The notes: a model not told the origin generated them from the letters alone. DNA of 64,000 bases from Bacteroidota bacterium (GCA_016715425.1 JADKAC010000002.1:247501-311500); one strand, 5' to 3'. Numbered from the stretch's first letter, positions 24,261 through 33,598 are shown. Made by a program: numbers and translations.

Positions 24261-24395
24261 AAAAATTCGTGCTTGAAATTTATTGTGAAATACGGGAATT
24301 TAAGCAATTAAATCCAAATACAATTTCTTTATACGAATTTCCCTGTTTAATAAAAGGATAACAGGCAGCAAATGTAAGTAGTTTTAAAAGAGACT

Positions 24396-24707
24396 TTAAT
24401 TCGGCACCATGAAACGATCCACATGCGAAAGCAACTGATATACCACTAGTACATAAAGCACAATAATGATAACCCATTTCAATTTATCTGAAGCATTGCG
24501 CACCAACCTATACACGCCAATTCCTGTAAATACACCGATAGTTCCATAGATAACCATTGCTATAGGATAATACCCATTTAGTGTAAGTGATTTGGGTAGA
24601 TTGGGAATTACAACCAATATAAAAAAAATAAAAAAAGAGAGATAATAAACTCCATCCCACATTTGGCTGTAGTCTAATTTTTGGTCTTGATGATTTTCTT
24701 GTTCCAT
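24396..24707 (-). CDS. Small membrane protein, function unknown
   Basis: A 103-residue protein with a polar, Gln/Asp-rich N-terminus (~15 residues) and three hydrophobic segments (near 20-35, 47-66 and 78-93). No family recognised. The start is supported by a TATCTTTG -7 box 16 nt upstream. It is probably an inner-membrane protein. It lies between gltA and the divergent tnaA. Confidence 0.6.
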   Translation of the reverse strand: MEQENHQDQKLDYSQMWDGVYYLSFFIFFILVVIPNLPKSLTLNGYYPIAMVIYGTIGVFTGIGVYRLVRNASDKLKWVIIIVLYVLVVYQLLSHVDRFMVPN

Positions 24708-24723
24708 ACAATTATTAAGACTG

Positions 24724-24731
24724 CAAAGATA
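24724..24731 (-). promoter_or_regulatory. -7 box (TATCTTTG) for the small membrane protein
   Basis: A perfect TAnnTTTG match on the minus strand, 16 nt before the ATG. Confidence 0.5.
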
Positions 24732-24794
24732 CTATTTGAGTTGCCAAAGATTTATATGCTGACAAACATCATCAAAACAGCAGCATTGCTTTTT

Positions 24795-24802
24795 TACCTT
24801 AG
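24795..24802 (+). promoter_or_regulatory. -7 box (TACCTTAG) for tnaA
   Basis: A one-mismatch version of TAnnTTTG, 15 nt before the tnaA ATG. I see no leader peptide with a regulatory Trp codon and no boxA/rut-like element, so the tnaC-type attenuation of enterobacteria is absent. Confidence 0.45.
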
Positions 24803-24817
24803 CGCAAAATAAAACGA

Positions 24818-26197
24818 ATGCAATTTAAAACTATCATAGAACCCTTCCGCATAAAAATGGTGGAGCCTGTTTCGCTTACAACAGAAGAACAACGTATTCA
24901 ATATTTAAAAAAAGCACACTACAATCCTTTTACCTTAAATGCCGAACATGTATTAATTGATTTGCTAACCGACAGCGGTACATCTGCAATGAGTAATAGG
25001 CAATGGGCAGGAATGATAATGGGCGATGAATCGTATGCCGGAGCCACAAGTTGGAATCACATGTATAATACAGTTTTTGATTTAACCGGAATGGAACATG
25101 TATTACCAACGCATCAAGGCCGAGCAGCAGAAAGAATTTTATACAGTCATTTAGGTGGCGCAGGAAAAATTTTTATTAGCAATACGCACTTTGATACTAC
25201 AAGAGCAAACATTGAATATAGTGGTGCAACTGCTATTGATATTCCTTGTGAACACGGAACTGATCCAACCATTATTTTACCTTTTAAGGGAAATATGGAT
25301 ACAGATAAATTAGAGTTACTGATAACAGAATATGGCGCAACAAATATTGGTGCAGTAATTCTTACGGTTACTAATAATAGTGGTGGCGGACAACCGGTGA
25401 GTATGGCAAATGCAAAAGAAGTAAGTGCTATTTGCAAAGCACATAATATTTTATTTGCATTGGACTGTTGCCGCATTGCAGAAAATGCATACTTCATAAA
25501 ACATCGTGAAAAAGAATATGCAAACCACAGTTATTTTGAAATTGCACAACAGATGTTTGCCCTTGCAGATGCCGGAGTTATGAGTGCTAAAAAAGATGCG
25601 CTTGTAAACATGGGTGGATTTTTATCGCTGCGCAATAAAGCACTTGCAGAAGCATGTACTAACCTCTTAATTATTACCGAAGGTTTTGCAACTTATGGCG
25701 GACTTGCAGGTCGTGATATGGAAGCAATTGCAATTGGATTGAAAGAAGTATTTGAACCGGATTATTTACATTATCGCATAAGAAGTACTGCATACCTCGG
25801 CGAAAAATTACATGCGATGGGTGTTCCTTTAATGATGCCAATCGGTGGACATGCGGTGTATATTGATGCAAAATCTTTTTATCCGCACATACCTGTTCAT
25901 CAATATCCCGGACAAGCATTAGTATGCGAATTATATAAAACCGGCGGAGTGCGTGCTGTTGAAATCGGCTCCTTGATGTTTGGGAAATATGATAGCACCG
26001 GACAATTACTTCCCGCTGCAATGGAATTAGTAAGACTTGCAATTCCAAGAAGAGTTTACACCCAAAGTCATATTGAATATGTGATTGAGGTATTTGCAGA
26101 ATTAATTAAAAATAAAAATGCCGTGAAGGGTTATAAAATAATTGAAGAGCCAAAATTTTTAAGACACTTTACTTGTAAGTTGGAAGAGATGAAATGA
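24818..26197 (+). CDS. tnaA: Tryptophanase
   Basis: A 459-residue PLP enzyme that cleaves L-tryptophan to indole, pyruvate and ammonia in the cytosol. Family motifs are EPFRIKMVEPV at residues 8-18, IDLLTDSGT, LPTHQGRAAE (residues 96-105), NNSGGGQPVSMAN, MSAKKDA with the PLP Lys (~258-259), and YGGLAGRDMEA. Tryptophanase and tyrosine phenol-lyase are close relatives. The stretch LVCELYKTGGVRAVEIGS and the terminal LRHFTCKLEE follow the tryptophanase pattern; tyrosine phenol-lyases have an SMERG segment with their substrate Arg instead. It is monocistronic, and no Trp permease lies beside it. Confidence 0.92.
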   Translation: MQFKTIIEPFRIKMVEPVSLTTEEQRIQYLKKAHYNPFTLNAEHVLIDLLTDSGTSAMSNRQWAGMIMGDESYAGATSWNHMYNTVFDLTGMEHVLPTHQGRAAERILYSHLGGAGKIFISNTHFDTTRANIEYSGATAIDIPCEHGTDPTIILPFKGNMDTDKLELLITEYGATNIGAVILTVTNNSGGGQPVSMANAKEVSAICKAHNILFALDCCRIAENAYFIKHREKEYANHSYFEIAQQMFALADAGVMSAKKDALVNMGGFLSLRNKALAEACTNLLIITEGFATYGGLAGRDMEAIAIGLKEVFEPDYLHYRIRSTAYLGEKLHAMGVPLMMPIGGHAVYIDAKSFYPHIPVHQYPGQALVCELYKTGGVRAVEIGSLMFGKYDSTGQLLPAAMELVRLAIPRRVYTQSHIEYVIEVFAELIKNKNAVKGYKIIEEPKFLRHFTCKLEEMK

Positions 26198-26218
26198 GTA
26201 TCGGGTAGTAAGAGAATT

Positions 26219-26488
26219 TGCAATGTGCAATAAGCAAAATGCAATTGTAAATTATTAAAGGTTAATGGTAAAATCAGTAATGAGTGATCAGTGATGAGTT
26301 TTAATTTAGTGATTGGTGAATAAAAAAAATCAGTGAGTTTTATTTAACTCGAAACCTGAAACTTGAAACTTTTTTCATTGTCAACTGTCCACTGTCAATT
26401 GTCAATTTTAAAGTGATAAGTTTTTTTAGCCAACTGCCAATAGCAAAAAGCCAATAGCATTTTGTCAATGGTCAAAGTCAATAGTCTA
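26219..26488. repeat. Degenerate 7-bp-period repeat tract between tnaA and the pcrA-like gene
   Basis: The whole interval between two convergent genes can be read in blocks of seven with changing words: CAATGTG CAATAAG CAAAATG; AGTAATG AGTGATC AGTGATG; GAAACCT GAAACTT GAAACTT; TGTCAAC TGTCCAC TGTCAAT TGTCAAT; and AGCCAAC TGCCAAT AGCAAAA. The phase is mostly continuous inside each block and the words drift gradually. The tract reaches the stop codon of the helicase gene. No gene is present here. Confidence 0.82.
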
Positions 26489-28765
26489 AGTTTTTTCAAC
26501 AATACTCAGCTTCGCAAATTTCAATAATAGTTTTTTCTGACCTGCCCGCACAAAATCTATTGTGGCCATTTTACTTTCATTATTTCCTTCCATTGCCACT
26601 ATTTTTCCATAGCCGAATTTCTGATGTTCTACTTGCATTCCTGCATGTAATTCATCGGGAGTAACTGCAGAAAATGCGGCAGAAGTTGTATGTGTAAATT
26701 TCGGATCTGCATTTGCCTGCTTCACTACTTTTTGTGCATGCACAATATTTTTTTCAAATGCATTTTCATACGCTTTTTGATTGGCAGAATTATATCCGAT
26801 TCTATTTAATAATTCCTCCGGTAAATCTTCTAAAAAACGACTCGGTTCACAGTAATCTAAACTGCCATATTTATAGCGTGAAGCAGCATGAGTTATAGTC
26901 AGCATTTTTTCTGCCCGTGTAACTGCCACATAAAATAAACGACGTTCTTCTTCCAACTCTTCTCTGCTATTTATACTAAGTGCACTGGGAAATAAATTTT
27001 CTTCCATGCCCACCACAAACACACTTTCAAACTCTAATCCTTTTGCAGCATGTATCGTCATTAACTTCACTGTATCATCATTGCCATCAGTATTATCCGC
27101 ATCTGTAAGTAAGGAGATTTGTTGTAAATATGTCGCCAGATTTTTATCTGTATTTGTTTCTTCAATAGATAATAACGGTGATATATTTTCAGGATCAGAA
27201 AATTCTTTTATACTGTTTAATAATTCCTGTAAGTTTTCATAACGGCTCAACCCTTCCACACTTTGATCATTGTATAAATCTTTAAGTATGCCCACAGATT
27301 TTGCAATATGCGATGCTACTTCATAGGCATCTTTTTTTTGCAGCATTACCTGAAAATTTTTAATCATAATTACAAAATCTGTAATTGCATTTCGTGCCGA
27401 AGGTGTGAATGGAAACAGTACAATATTTTCAGCAATATCCCACAACGTGCGATCATTATCCGCAGCAAACACCGTGAGTTTTTCAATAGATGTTTTTCCT
27501 ATGCCACGCACCGGATAATTAATGATGCGCTTAAATGCTTCTTCATCATTTGGGTTAACAGTAATTTTTAAATAGGCTAATAAATCTTTTACTTCTTTGC
27601 GTTGATAAAAAGAAACACCCCCATAAATACGATATGGAATATTTAAGCGTCGCAGACCTTCTTCAAAAGCTCGGGATTGTGCATTGGTGCGATATAAAAT
27701 TGCAAAGCCATTATTGGGAACATGATCTCGCATGCGCTGTTCAAAAATTGCATCTGCCACCATGCGACCTTCTTCATTATCACTCATTGCTCGCACTACT
27801 TGTATTTTACTCCCGTCCGTATTTTCAGTCCATATTTTTTTTGCAAGCTGCGATCTGTTTTTTGAAATGATATGATTTGCTGCTTCCACAATCACTTTTG
27901 TGCTGCGATAATTTTGTTCCAACCGAAATGTTTTTACATCCGGAAAATCTTTTTCGAAATTGAGAATGTTTGAAATATTTGCACCACGAAAAGCATAAAT
28001 ACTTTGCGCATCATCACCCACTACTGCGATATTCTGAAACACATCTGATAATCTGCGCACAATAGCGTATTGCAAAAAATTTGTATCCTGAAATTCATCT
28101 ATCAATACATATTTAAACCGATGCTGATACTTATATAATGTTTCAGGATTACTTTCTAATAACTCATACGTTTTTAAAAGTAAATCATCAAAATCCATAG
28201 CGCCTGCACGAAAACATCGCTTTGCATATTCTGCAAATACATCTGCTAATCTTGGCCTACCATTTACTTCATCTTCATTCATTAAATCCGTTTGCAATTT
28301 ATATTGCAGATGATTTATCAAATTATTTTTTGCAAGCGAAATGCGATACAATACATAACCGGGTTTATACAATTTATCATTTAAACCCATTTCTTTTACA
28401 ATGGCTTTTATCAGATTTTTAGAATCATCAGAATCATAAATTGTAAAGTTGGATGAGTAACCAATTTTAGAAGCTTCACTGCGTAGAATTCTTGCGAAGG
28501 TGCTGTGGAATGTTCCCATCCATAAACTGCGTGCATCTGTTCCTTGCAATTTTTCAATGCGGTTTTTCATTTCTCGTGCCGCCTTATTTGTAAAAGTGAG
28601 CGCAAGTATGCTGAATGGATCCGCACCTTCCTGCATCATGTGTACAATACGATATGTAAGCACACGAGTTTTCCCCGAACCGGGGCCGGCAATTATCATC
28701 ACTGGTCCGGTGGTTTGCACTACTGCTTGTCGCTGCTCTTCATTTAATTCATTCAGAAAACTCAT
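26486..28765 (-). CDS. UvrD/PcrA-type superfamily 1 DNA helicase
   Basis: A 759-residue ATP-dependent 3'-5' DNA helicase of the UvrD/PcrA group. Motifs in order are Q-motif LNEEQRQAV (residues 6-14), Walker A GPGSGKT (~28-34), Ia TFTNKAAREMK, DEFQDTN (motif II), GDDAQSIYAFRGA (III), LEQNYRST (IV), YGGVSFYQRKE (IVa), LMTIHAAKGLEF (V) and VAVTRAEK (VI). The C-terminal ~60 residues include VEHQKFGYGKIVAMEG, a Tudor-like RNA-polymerase-binding element as in PcrA. It acts in nucleotide excision repair, replication restart and removal of stalled polymerase. Start ATG is fixed by the conserved MSFLNELNEEQ. A TAACTTTA box ends 4 nt before it. Confidence 0.95.
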   Translation of the reverse strand: MSFLNELNEEQRQAVVQTTGPVMIIAGPGSGKTRVLTYRIVHMMQEGADPFSILALTFTNKAAREMKNRIEKLQGTDARSLWMGTFHSTFARILRSEASKIGYSSNFTIYDSDDSKNLIKAIVKEMGLNDKLYKPGYVLYRISLAKNNLINHLQYKLQTDLMNEDEVNGRPRLADVFAEYAKRCFRAGAMDFDDLLLKTYELLESNPETLYKYQHRFKYVLIDEFQDTNFLQYAIVRRLSDVFQNIAVVGDDAQSIYAFRGANISNILNFEKDFPDVKTFRLEQNYRSTKVIVEAANHIISKNRSQLAKKIWTENTDGSKIQVVRAMSDNEEGRMVADAIFEQRMRDHVPNNGFAILYRTNAQSRAFEEGLRRLNIPYRIYGGVSFYQRKEVKDLLAYLKITVNPNDEEAFKRIINYPVRGIGKTSIEKLTVFAADNDRTLWDIAENIVLFPFTPSARNAITDFVIMIKNFQVMLQKKDAYEVASHIAKSVGILKDLYNDQSVEGLSRYENLQELLNSIKEFSDPENISPLLSIEETNTDKNLATYLQQISLLTDADNTDGNDDTVKLMTIHAAKGLEFESVFVVGMEENLFPSALSINSREELEEERRLFYVAVTRAEKMLTITHAASRYKYGSLDYCEPSRFLEDLPEELLNRIGYNSANQKAYENAFEKNIVHAQKVVKQANADPKFTHTTSAAFSAVTPDELHAGMQVEHQKFGYGKIVAMEGNNESKMATIDFVRAGQKKLLLKFAKLSIVEKT

Positions 28766-28769
28766 GGCT

Positions 28770-28777
28770 TAAAGTTA
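28770..28777 (-). promoter_or_regulatory. -7 box (TAACTTTA) 4 nt before the helicase ATG
   Basis: The arrangement on the minus strand is TAACTTTA-AGCC-ATG. With the usual distance from this box to the start point, transcription would begin at or next to the ATG. Confidence 0.5.
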
Positions 28778-28908
28778 ATGTAATACCAATTTTTAAAATT
28801 TTAAATTCATGCACATTATTTCCACCAAAGAAAATTATGGAAATATTTAAAACTTGTTAAAAAACAAAGTAATAAAAAAGCAAAGTATGTTCTCCAGTTT
28901 TGGTTAAT

Positions 28909-28916
28909 TAACTTTG
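28909..28916 (+). promoter_or_regulatory. -7 box (TAACTTTG) for the tolC/hlyD pair
   Basis: A perfect TAnnTTTG match, 9 nt before the ATG at 28926, so the leader would be only about 5 nt. The TTG at 28914, a possible alternative start, lies inside this box. Confidence 0.55.
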
Positions 28917-28925
28917 GCTTATACT

Positions 28926-30272
28926 ATGAAGTTCAATTCAATCACTCTCGCAGTTTTATTACTGCTTTCTGTTCAGGCAAAATCACAAACCAAACAATTG
29001 AGTTTGGAGCAAACTATTGCAATGGCATTAGAAAGAAATATTACGCTAATGCAAGGACAAGCCGGTGTGCAAATGGGAGAAAATGCAGTGAAGCAAAGTA
29101 AATTACTGTTATTGCCAAACCTGAATTTCAGCACTAATTATTTTTGGAGTTTCGGTAGAGGTATTGATTATACTTCCAATATTTATGTAACCCAGAATTT
29201 TGCAAATAATGATTACAATCTTTCTTCCAGCATGTCGCTGTTTCAAGGTGGAATAATTAATAACACAATTAAACAAACAGGTTATGATCTGGAAGTGAGT
29301 AAGCTGAATCAACAGGCAAATATTGATTTTATAGAATTGAATACCTTATTGGGTTACCTGCAGATAATGTATAGTCAGGAACAATTAAAAGTGGCCAATG
29401 AAAAATTAAATTTATCTAATGAGCAACGCAGCAATTCACAAAAAGCATTTGATGCAGGCTCTATTCCCGAAGGAAATTTATTTACTCTTGAATCGCAAAT
29501 TGCTGCCAATGAATTAGAAGTGGTAAATGCAGAAAATATATTAAAGCTTGCATTTACCGATATGAAAAATTTATTGCAGATGGAGTATAGTGAAGAGTTT
29601 GAAATAGTATATCCCGATATCACCATTTTTGAAAATGCACTTATTGCAGAAATACCTTCATTACAAACTGTAATTAATGAAGCAATACGCACTCAACCCA
29701 ATATTCAAAAATATGAATACATGTTGCAGAGCAAAGATTTAAATGTGAAAATTGCACAGGGATATGGATTGCCTTCTCTCACATTAGTGGGTGGTTTATT
29801 TTCAACTTATTCCAGCGCATCATCCATTATTTTAGGATTAGAACCTGAGCCTTATGGCGAGCAGATAGATAATAATTTTGGTCAGTCCGTAGGCTTAACA
29901 TTAAGCATTCCTATTTTTAATAATGGTCAGGTAATGTTGAATAAACAGCAAGCAGAATTAGATTACATAACCACGCAATTGCAAGAGAAAGTAGATATCA
30001 ATGAATTGAAAAAAAATGTAACAGAAGCATATACCGGTTTGCAGGCAGCAGCAGCTACTTATCAGGCATCTGCAAAGAGTGTGGAAGCAGCACAAAAATC
30101 TTTCGAGTACGAACAAAAAAGATTTAATGTAGGGCAATCCACGCAGTTAGATTTTATATCTGCATCCAATGCATTAACACAAGCGGAAACATCATTGCTT
30201 TCCGCCAAATACGATTTTATTTTTAAAAGTAAAGTGATAGATTATTATATGGGCAAGCCGCTCGGATTTTGA
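28926..30272 (+). CDS. TolC-family outer-membrane efflux protein
   Basis: A 448-residue outer-membrane channel component. A signal peptide ending VQAKSQ is followed by the two repeated TolC halves: LSLEQTIAMALERNITL at ~20-40, long helices with QTGYDLEVSKLNQQ and FDAGSIPEGNLFTLESQIAANE, then the second half with ALIAEIPSLQTVINEAIR, PSLTLVGGLFS, SVGLTLSIPIFNNG, FEYEQKRFNVGQSTQLDFISA, and the usual YDFIFKSKVIDYYMG end. It forms a trimeric export duct. ATG at 28926 is chosen because the signal peptide begins there. The gene pairs with the adaptor 14 nt downstream. No pump gene follows. Confidence 0.92.
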   Translation: MKFNSITLAVLLLLSVQAKSQTKQLSLEQTIAMALERNITLMQGQAGVQMGENAVKQSKLLLLPNLNFSTNYFWSFGRGIDYTSNIYVTQNFANNDYNLSSSMSLFQGGIINNTIKQTGYDLEVSKLNQQANIDFIELNTLLGYLQIMYSQEQLKVANEKLNLSNEQRSNSQKAFDAGSIPEGNLFTLESQIAANELEVVNAENILKLAFTDMKNLLQMEYSEEFEIVYPDITIFENALIAEIPSLQTVINEAIRTQPNIQKYEYMLQSKDLNVKIAQGYGLPSLTLVGGLFSTYSSASSIILGLEPEPYGEQIDNNFGQSVGLTLSIPIFNNGQVMLNKQQAELDYITTQLQEKVDINELKKNVTEAYTGLQAAAATYQASAKSVEAAQKSFEYEQKRFNVGQSTQLDFISASNALTQAETSLLSAKYDFIFKSKVIDYYMGKPLGF

Positions 30273-30286
30273 TAAATAATATTTGA

Positions 30287-31573
30287 ATGAAACTCATAAA
30301 AATTTTAGGAGCAGTTGTAATCGTGCTCATTATAGTTGCGGTAATCGGTCGCAATAAAGGATGGTTTGGTAACTCGTCGGGAATTGTTGTTGAAACTGAT
30401 ACTATAGCCACCAGAGATATTATGGAAACCGTAACCGCCAGCGGAAAAATTTATCCGTTTTATGAGGTAAAAATCAGTGCGGAAATTTCCGGGGAAATAG
30501 TAGAGTTGCCGGTGGTGGAAGGACAATATGTTACCACCGGTCAATTATTGGTGCGCATAAATCCGGATTTATATCAAAGTCAGGTTGCGCAGGCAAAGGC
30601 AGGATTAGATAATGCAAAAGCAACACTTGCTTCATCACGATCTCAATTAATTCAATCGAAATCATCATTGGATAATTCTACATTAAGTTATAACAGAAGT
30701 AAACAATTGTATGATGATAAAGTAATTTCAAAAGCAGATTTCGAACAGGCAGATCTTGCATATAAAAGTGCACAATCGCAATATGATATGGCGCAACAAT
30801 CTGTATTTGCTTTGGAGTTTACAGTGAAAAGTGCAGAGGCGGCATTAAAAGAAATGCAGGATAATTTAAAACGCACTGCGATATATGCACCTATTGATGG
30901 AACCGTTTTTGGACTTAGTAAAAAAGTAGGTGAAAAAGTGTTGGGTACTATTCAAATGAGTGGTGATGTATTGATGAGTATTGCAGATCTTTCTAATATG
31001 GAAGTGCAAGTGGATGTGAGTGAAAATGATGTATTGCGTTTAAGTATAAATGATACTGCAGAAGTGGATGTAGATGCATATTTAAATCGCAAGTTTAAAG
31101 GTGTAGTTATACAAGTTGCAAACTCAGCAGGAGGAACAGGATTAGCTGCCATGACTACGGAACAAGCAACAAATTTTAAAGTAAAAATTCAGATATTACA
31201 AAGTTCTTATTCGGATATTATGCCGGCAAATAAGCAAGAGAAATATCCTTTTTATCCCGGCATGAGTGCCACAGTGGATATCAGAACAAGAGTTGAAAAA
31301 AATACATTGAGTATTCCAATTCAGGCAGTTACTACAAAAGAAGATTCATTGAAAAAAGGTGAACTACAAGAGATAGCATATCGCATTGTAAATGATACTG
31401 CACGACAAGTAATAATTAAAACCGGAATCCAGGATGATAATTATATTCAAGTGTTAGAAGGATTGCAAGCGGATGAAGAAATTGTAAGTGGACCTTACAA
31501 TACGATTACAACTATTTTAAAAGATGGTGATAAGATAAAACGTGAGGATAAAAACAAAGTAGAAAAGAAATAA
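30287..31573 (+). CDS. HlyD/MacA-type efflux periplasmic adaptor
   Basis: A 428-residue membrane-fusion protein. It has an N-terminal anchor (~5-23), a first lipoyl half (VKISAEISGEIVELPVVEGQYV), a long alpha-hairpin (~90-190, DNAKATLASSRSQLIQSKSSL and related), a second lipoyl half (IYAPIDGTVFGLSKKVGEKV), a beta-barrel (VSENDVLRLSINDTAEVDVDAY) and a membrane-proximal domain (IPIQAVTTKED...TARQVIIKTGIQDDN). The MacA-like layout suggests an ABC exporter (MacB type) as partner, but the next gene is rnc on the other strand, so the ABC component must be encoded elsewhere or was lost. Confidence 0.92.
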   Translation: MKLIKILGAVVIVLIIVAVIGRNKGWFGNSSGIVVETDTIATRDIMETVTASGKIYPFYEVKISAEISGEIVELPVVEGQYVTTGQLLVRINPDLYQSQVAQAKAGLDNAKATLASSRSQLIQSKSSLDNSTLSYNRSKQLYDDKVISKADFEQADLAYKSAQSQYDMAQQSVFALEFTVKSAEAALKEMQDNLKRTAIYAPIDGTVFGLSKKVGEKVLGTIQMSGDVLMSIADLSNMEVQVDVSENDVLRLSINDTAEVDVDAYLNRKFKGVVIQVANSAGGTGLAAMTTEQATNFKVKIQILQSSYSDIMPANKQEKYPFYPGMSATVDIRTRVEKNTLSIPIQAVTTKEDSLKKGELQEIAYRIVNDTARQVIIKTGIQDDNYIQVLEGLQADEEIVSGPYNTITTILKDGDKIKREDKNKVEKK

Positions 31574-31608
31574 TTTTTACTACATCTGAAGATTGATTTC
31601 TCGCAGTA

Positions 31609-32331
31609 TTATTCTAAAGTAATTCCAAGAATACGGCATGCATGTTCTGATGCTTTTTGCTCTGCACGTTTCTTACTAAAATCACTTTCTTCAGTAATCA
31701 TTACTCCATTAACAAATAACCCCATGCGATAATATTTTTTACCTTTTATATCCCTTTCATCCAGCATTTCATACTTCGCATCTTTACCACCTTTTTGAGC
31801 CCATTCAATAATCTTGCTTTTGAAATTATAAACGGTTACTTCCAGTTCATCTATTTCAAAATGATTTTTTAGTATTTGATTTTTGAAGAAATAATATGCA
31901 GGCTGATAGCCACGGTCAATATATAATGCGCCGACTAAAGCTTCAAGTGCATTTCCTAAAACAGAACTCTTGGAAAGATCGCCACCTGTGCGACGCATCT
32001 TCAGCATTTCTGATAAACCGATTTTTAAAGCAACACGATTCAGTTGTTCACGGCTCACAATTTTCGAGCGCATCTCGGTAAGAAATCCTTCGGGTTTATA
32101 AGGATATTTTTTAAACAGATAATCCGCAATAACAAGATCAATTACGGCATCACCCAACAATTCTAATCTCTCATTATTCATGTGCACACTGTTGTGAATT
32201 GAGCTGTGCTGAAATGCAAGATGATAAATGGCAATATTCTTCGGAGTATTGTCTGTGATAGATTTTATCCTGCGACAGAAAGAGCGGTCGTCGGAAAAAT
32301 AAAGGTTATAAATTTTCCTGAATGGATACAA
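31609..32331 (-). CDS. rnc: Ribonuclease III
   Basis: A 240-residue double-strand-specific endoribonuclease for rRNA processing and mRNA turnover. The nuclease domain carries NERLELLGDAVIDLVIADYL near residues 53-72 (signature with catalytic E and D), FLTEMRSKIVS, and the second acidic pair in GNALEALVGALYIDRG near 126-141. A dsRNA-binding domain occupies ~165-238 (FKSKIIEWAQKGG, KKRAEQKASEHACRILG). Last gene of acpP-fabF-rnc, an order common in bacteria; it starts 6 nt after the fabF stop. The N-terminus has ~30 residues before the nuclease core. Confidence 0.96.
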   Translation of the reverse strand: MYPFRKIYNLYFSDDRSFCRRIKSITDNTPKNIAIYHLAFQHSSIHNSVHMNNERLELLGDAVIDLVIADYLFKKYPYKPEGFLTEMRSKIVSREQLNRVALKIGLSEMLKMRRTGGDLSKSSVLGNALEALVGALYIDRGYQPAYYFFKNQILKNHFEIDELEVTVYNFKSKIIEWAQKGGKDAKYEMLDERDIKGKKYYRMGLFVNGVMITEESDFSKKRAEQKASEHACRILGITLE

Positions 32332-32337
32332 ACAATT

Positions 32338-33585
32338 CTATAATTTTTTAAAGATAACAGATGCATTATGGCCACCAAAACCAAAGGTATTACTTAGGGC
32401 AACATCCACATTTCTTTCTTGAGCTTTATTAAATGTGAGATTTAATTTAGGATCAAAAGCAGGATCATCTGTAAAGTGATTTATGGTAGGGGGAATGATA
32501 TTATTCTGCATAGCGAGAATACTTGCAATTGCTTCAATAGCACCGGCAGCACCAAGCAAATGGCCGGTCATACTTTTGGTGGCGCTGATATTTAATTTAT
32601 AAACAGCATCACCAAATATTTTTTGAATTGCTTTTATTTCCTGAGGATCACCAAGCGGTGTCGAAGTTCCATGTACATTAATATAATCAATATCATTCAC
32701 TGTCATACCTGAATCACGCAGTGCATCTTTCATAACTAATTGCGCACCCAAACCATCGGGATGTGGTGCAGTCATGTGATAGGCATCTGCACTCATACCT
32801 CCACCTGCTAATTCGCAATAAATTTTAGCACCTCGTTTAATAGCATGTTCATATTCTTCCACGATGATACAGCCGGCGCCTTCCCCCAACACAAATCCAT
32901 CCCGATCTAAATCAAATGGACGTGAAGCTGTTTTCGGACTATCATTGCGTTCGCTTAATGCTTTCATAGCATTAAACCCACCAACTCCCGATGCAGTAAC
33001 GGCGGCTTCAGAACCACCTGCCACTATTATTTCTGCTCTGCCAAGTCGGATAGAATCAAAGGAAGCAATTAAAGCATGCGTAGAGGAAGCACAAGCAGAT
33101 ACGGTGGCATAATTAAGACCACGATAACCGTAGCGAATTGAAATAGTACCCGCAGCGATATCGCTAATCATTTTTGGAATAAAAAACGGATTGAAGCGTG
33201 GGGTGCCGTCACCTCTTGCAAAGAATGACACTTCTTCTTCAAACGTTTTTAATCCGCCAATTCCCGATGCCCAAATAACTCCTATCCTATCCTTATCAAT
33301 ATCAGCATCAATAAGGCCGGCATCTCTAACACCTTCATCAGTGGCAGCTAATGCATAATGCAGGTAAGGATCCATGCGCCTCACTTCTTTTTTATCAATA
33401 ATGGAGGTAGGATCAAACCCTTTTACTTCACATGCAAATTTGGTTTTAAAGAGCGTGGCATCAAATCGGGTAATAAAGTCTGCCCCACTTCTGCCGGCAA
33501 TTAATCCTTCCCAATAGGAAGCGACTGAATTGCCGAGTGGAGTCAATGCTCCCAGCCCGGTTACCACTACTCTTCGGAGTGTCAT
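32338..33585 (-). CDS. fabF: Beta-ketoacyl-ACP synthase II
   Basis: A 415-residue condensing enzyme that extends acyl-ACP with malonyl-ACP in fatty-acid synthesis. It has the full catalytic triad: Cys in VSACASSTHAL (~163), His in INVHGTSTPLGDPQE (~304) and His in KSMTGHLLGAAGA (~341), with the FGFGGHNAS end. The N-terminus RRVVVTGLGALTPLGNSV is typical and fixes the start. It lies between acpP (13 nt upstream) and rnc (6 nt downstream), and its substrate carrier is the adjacent gene's product. Confidence 0.97.
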   Translation of the reverse strand: MTLRRVVVTGLGALTPLGNSVASYWEGLIAGRSGADFITRFDATLFKTKFACEVKGFDPTSIIDKKEVRRMDPYLHYALAATDEGVRDAGLIDADIDKDRIGVIWASGIGGLKTFEEEVSFFARGDGTPRFNPFFIPKMISDIAAGTISIRYGYRGLNYATVSACASSTHALIASFDSIRLGRAEIIVAGGSEAAVTASGVGGFNAMKALSERNDSPKTASRPFDLDRDGFVLGEGAGCIIVEEYEHAIKRGAKIYCELAGGGMSADAYHMTAPHPDGLGAQLVMKDALRDSGMTVNDIDYINVHGTSTPLGDPQEIKAIQKIFGDAVYKLNISATKSMTGHLLGAAGAIEAIASILAMQNNIIPPTINHFTDDPAFDPKLNLTFNKAQERNVDVALSNTFGFGGHNASVIFKKL

Positions 33586-33598
33586 CTATAAGTATGGT

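Noticed and set aside
25147..25497. 116-codon frame antisense to tnaA
   Set aside because: A shadow of a highly conserved gene, with no recognisable protein.
32864..33112. Antisense frame over fabF
   Set aside because: Composition follows the complement of fabF codons; no independent signal.
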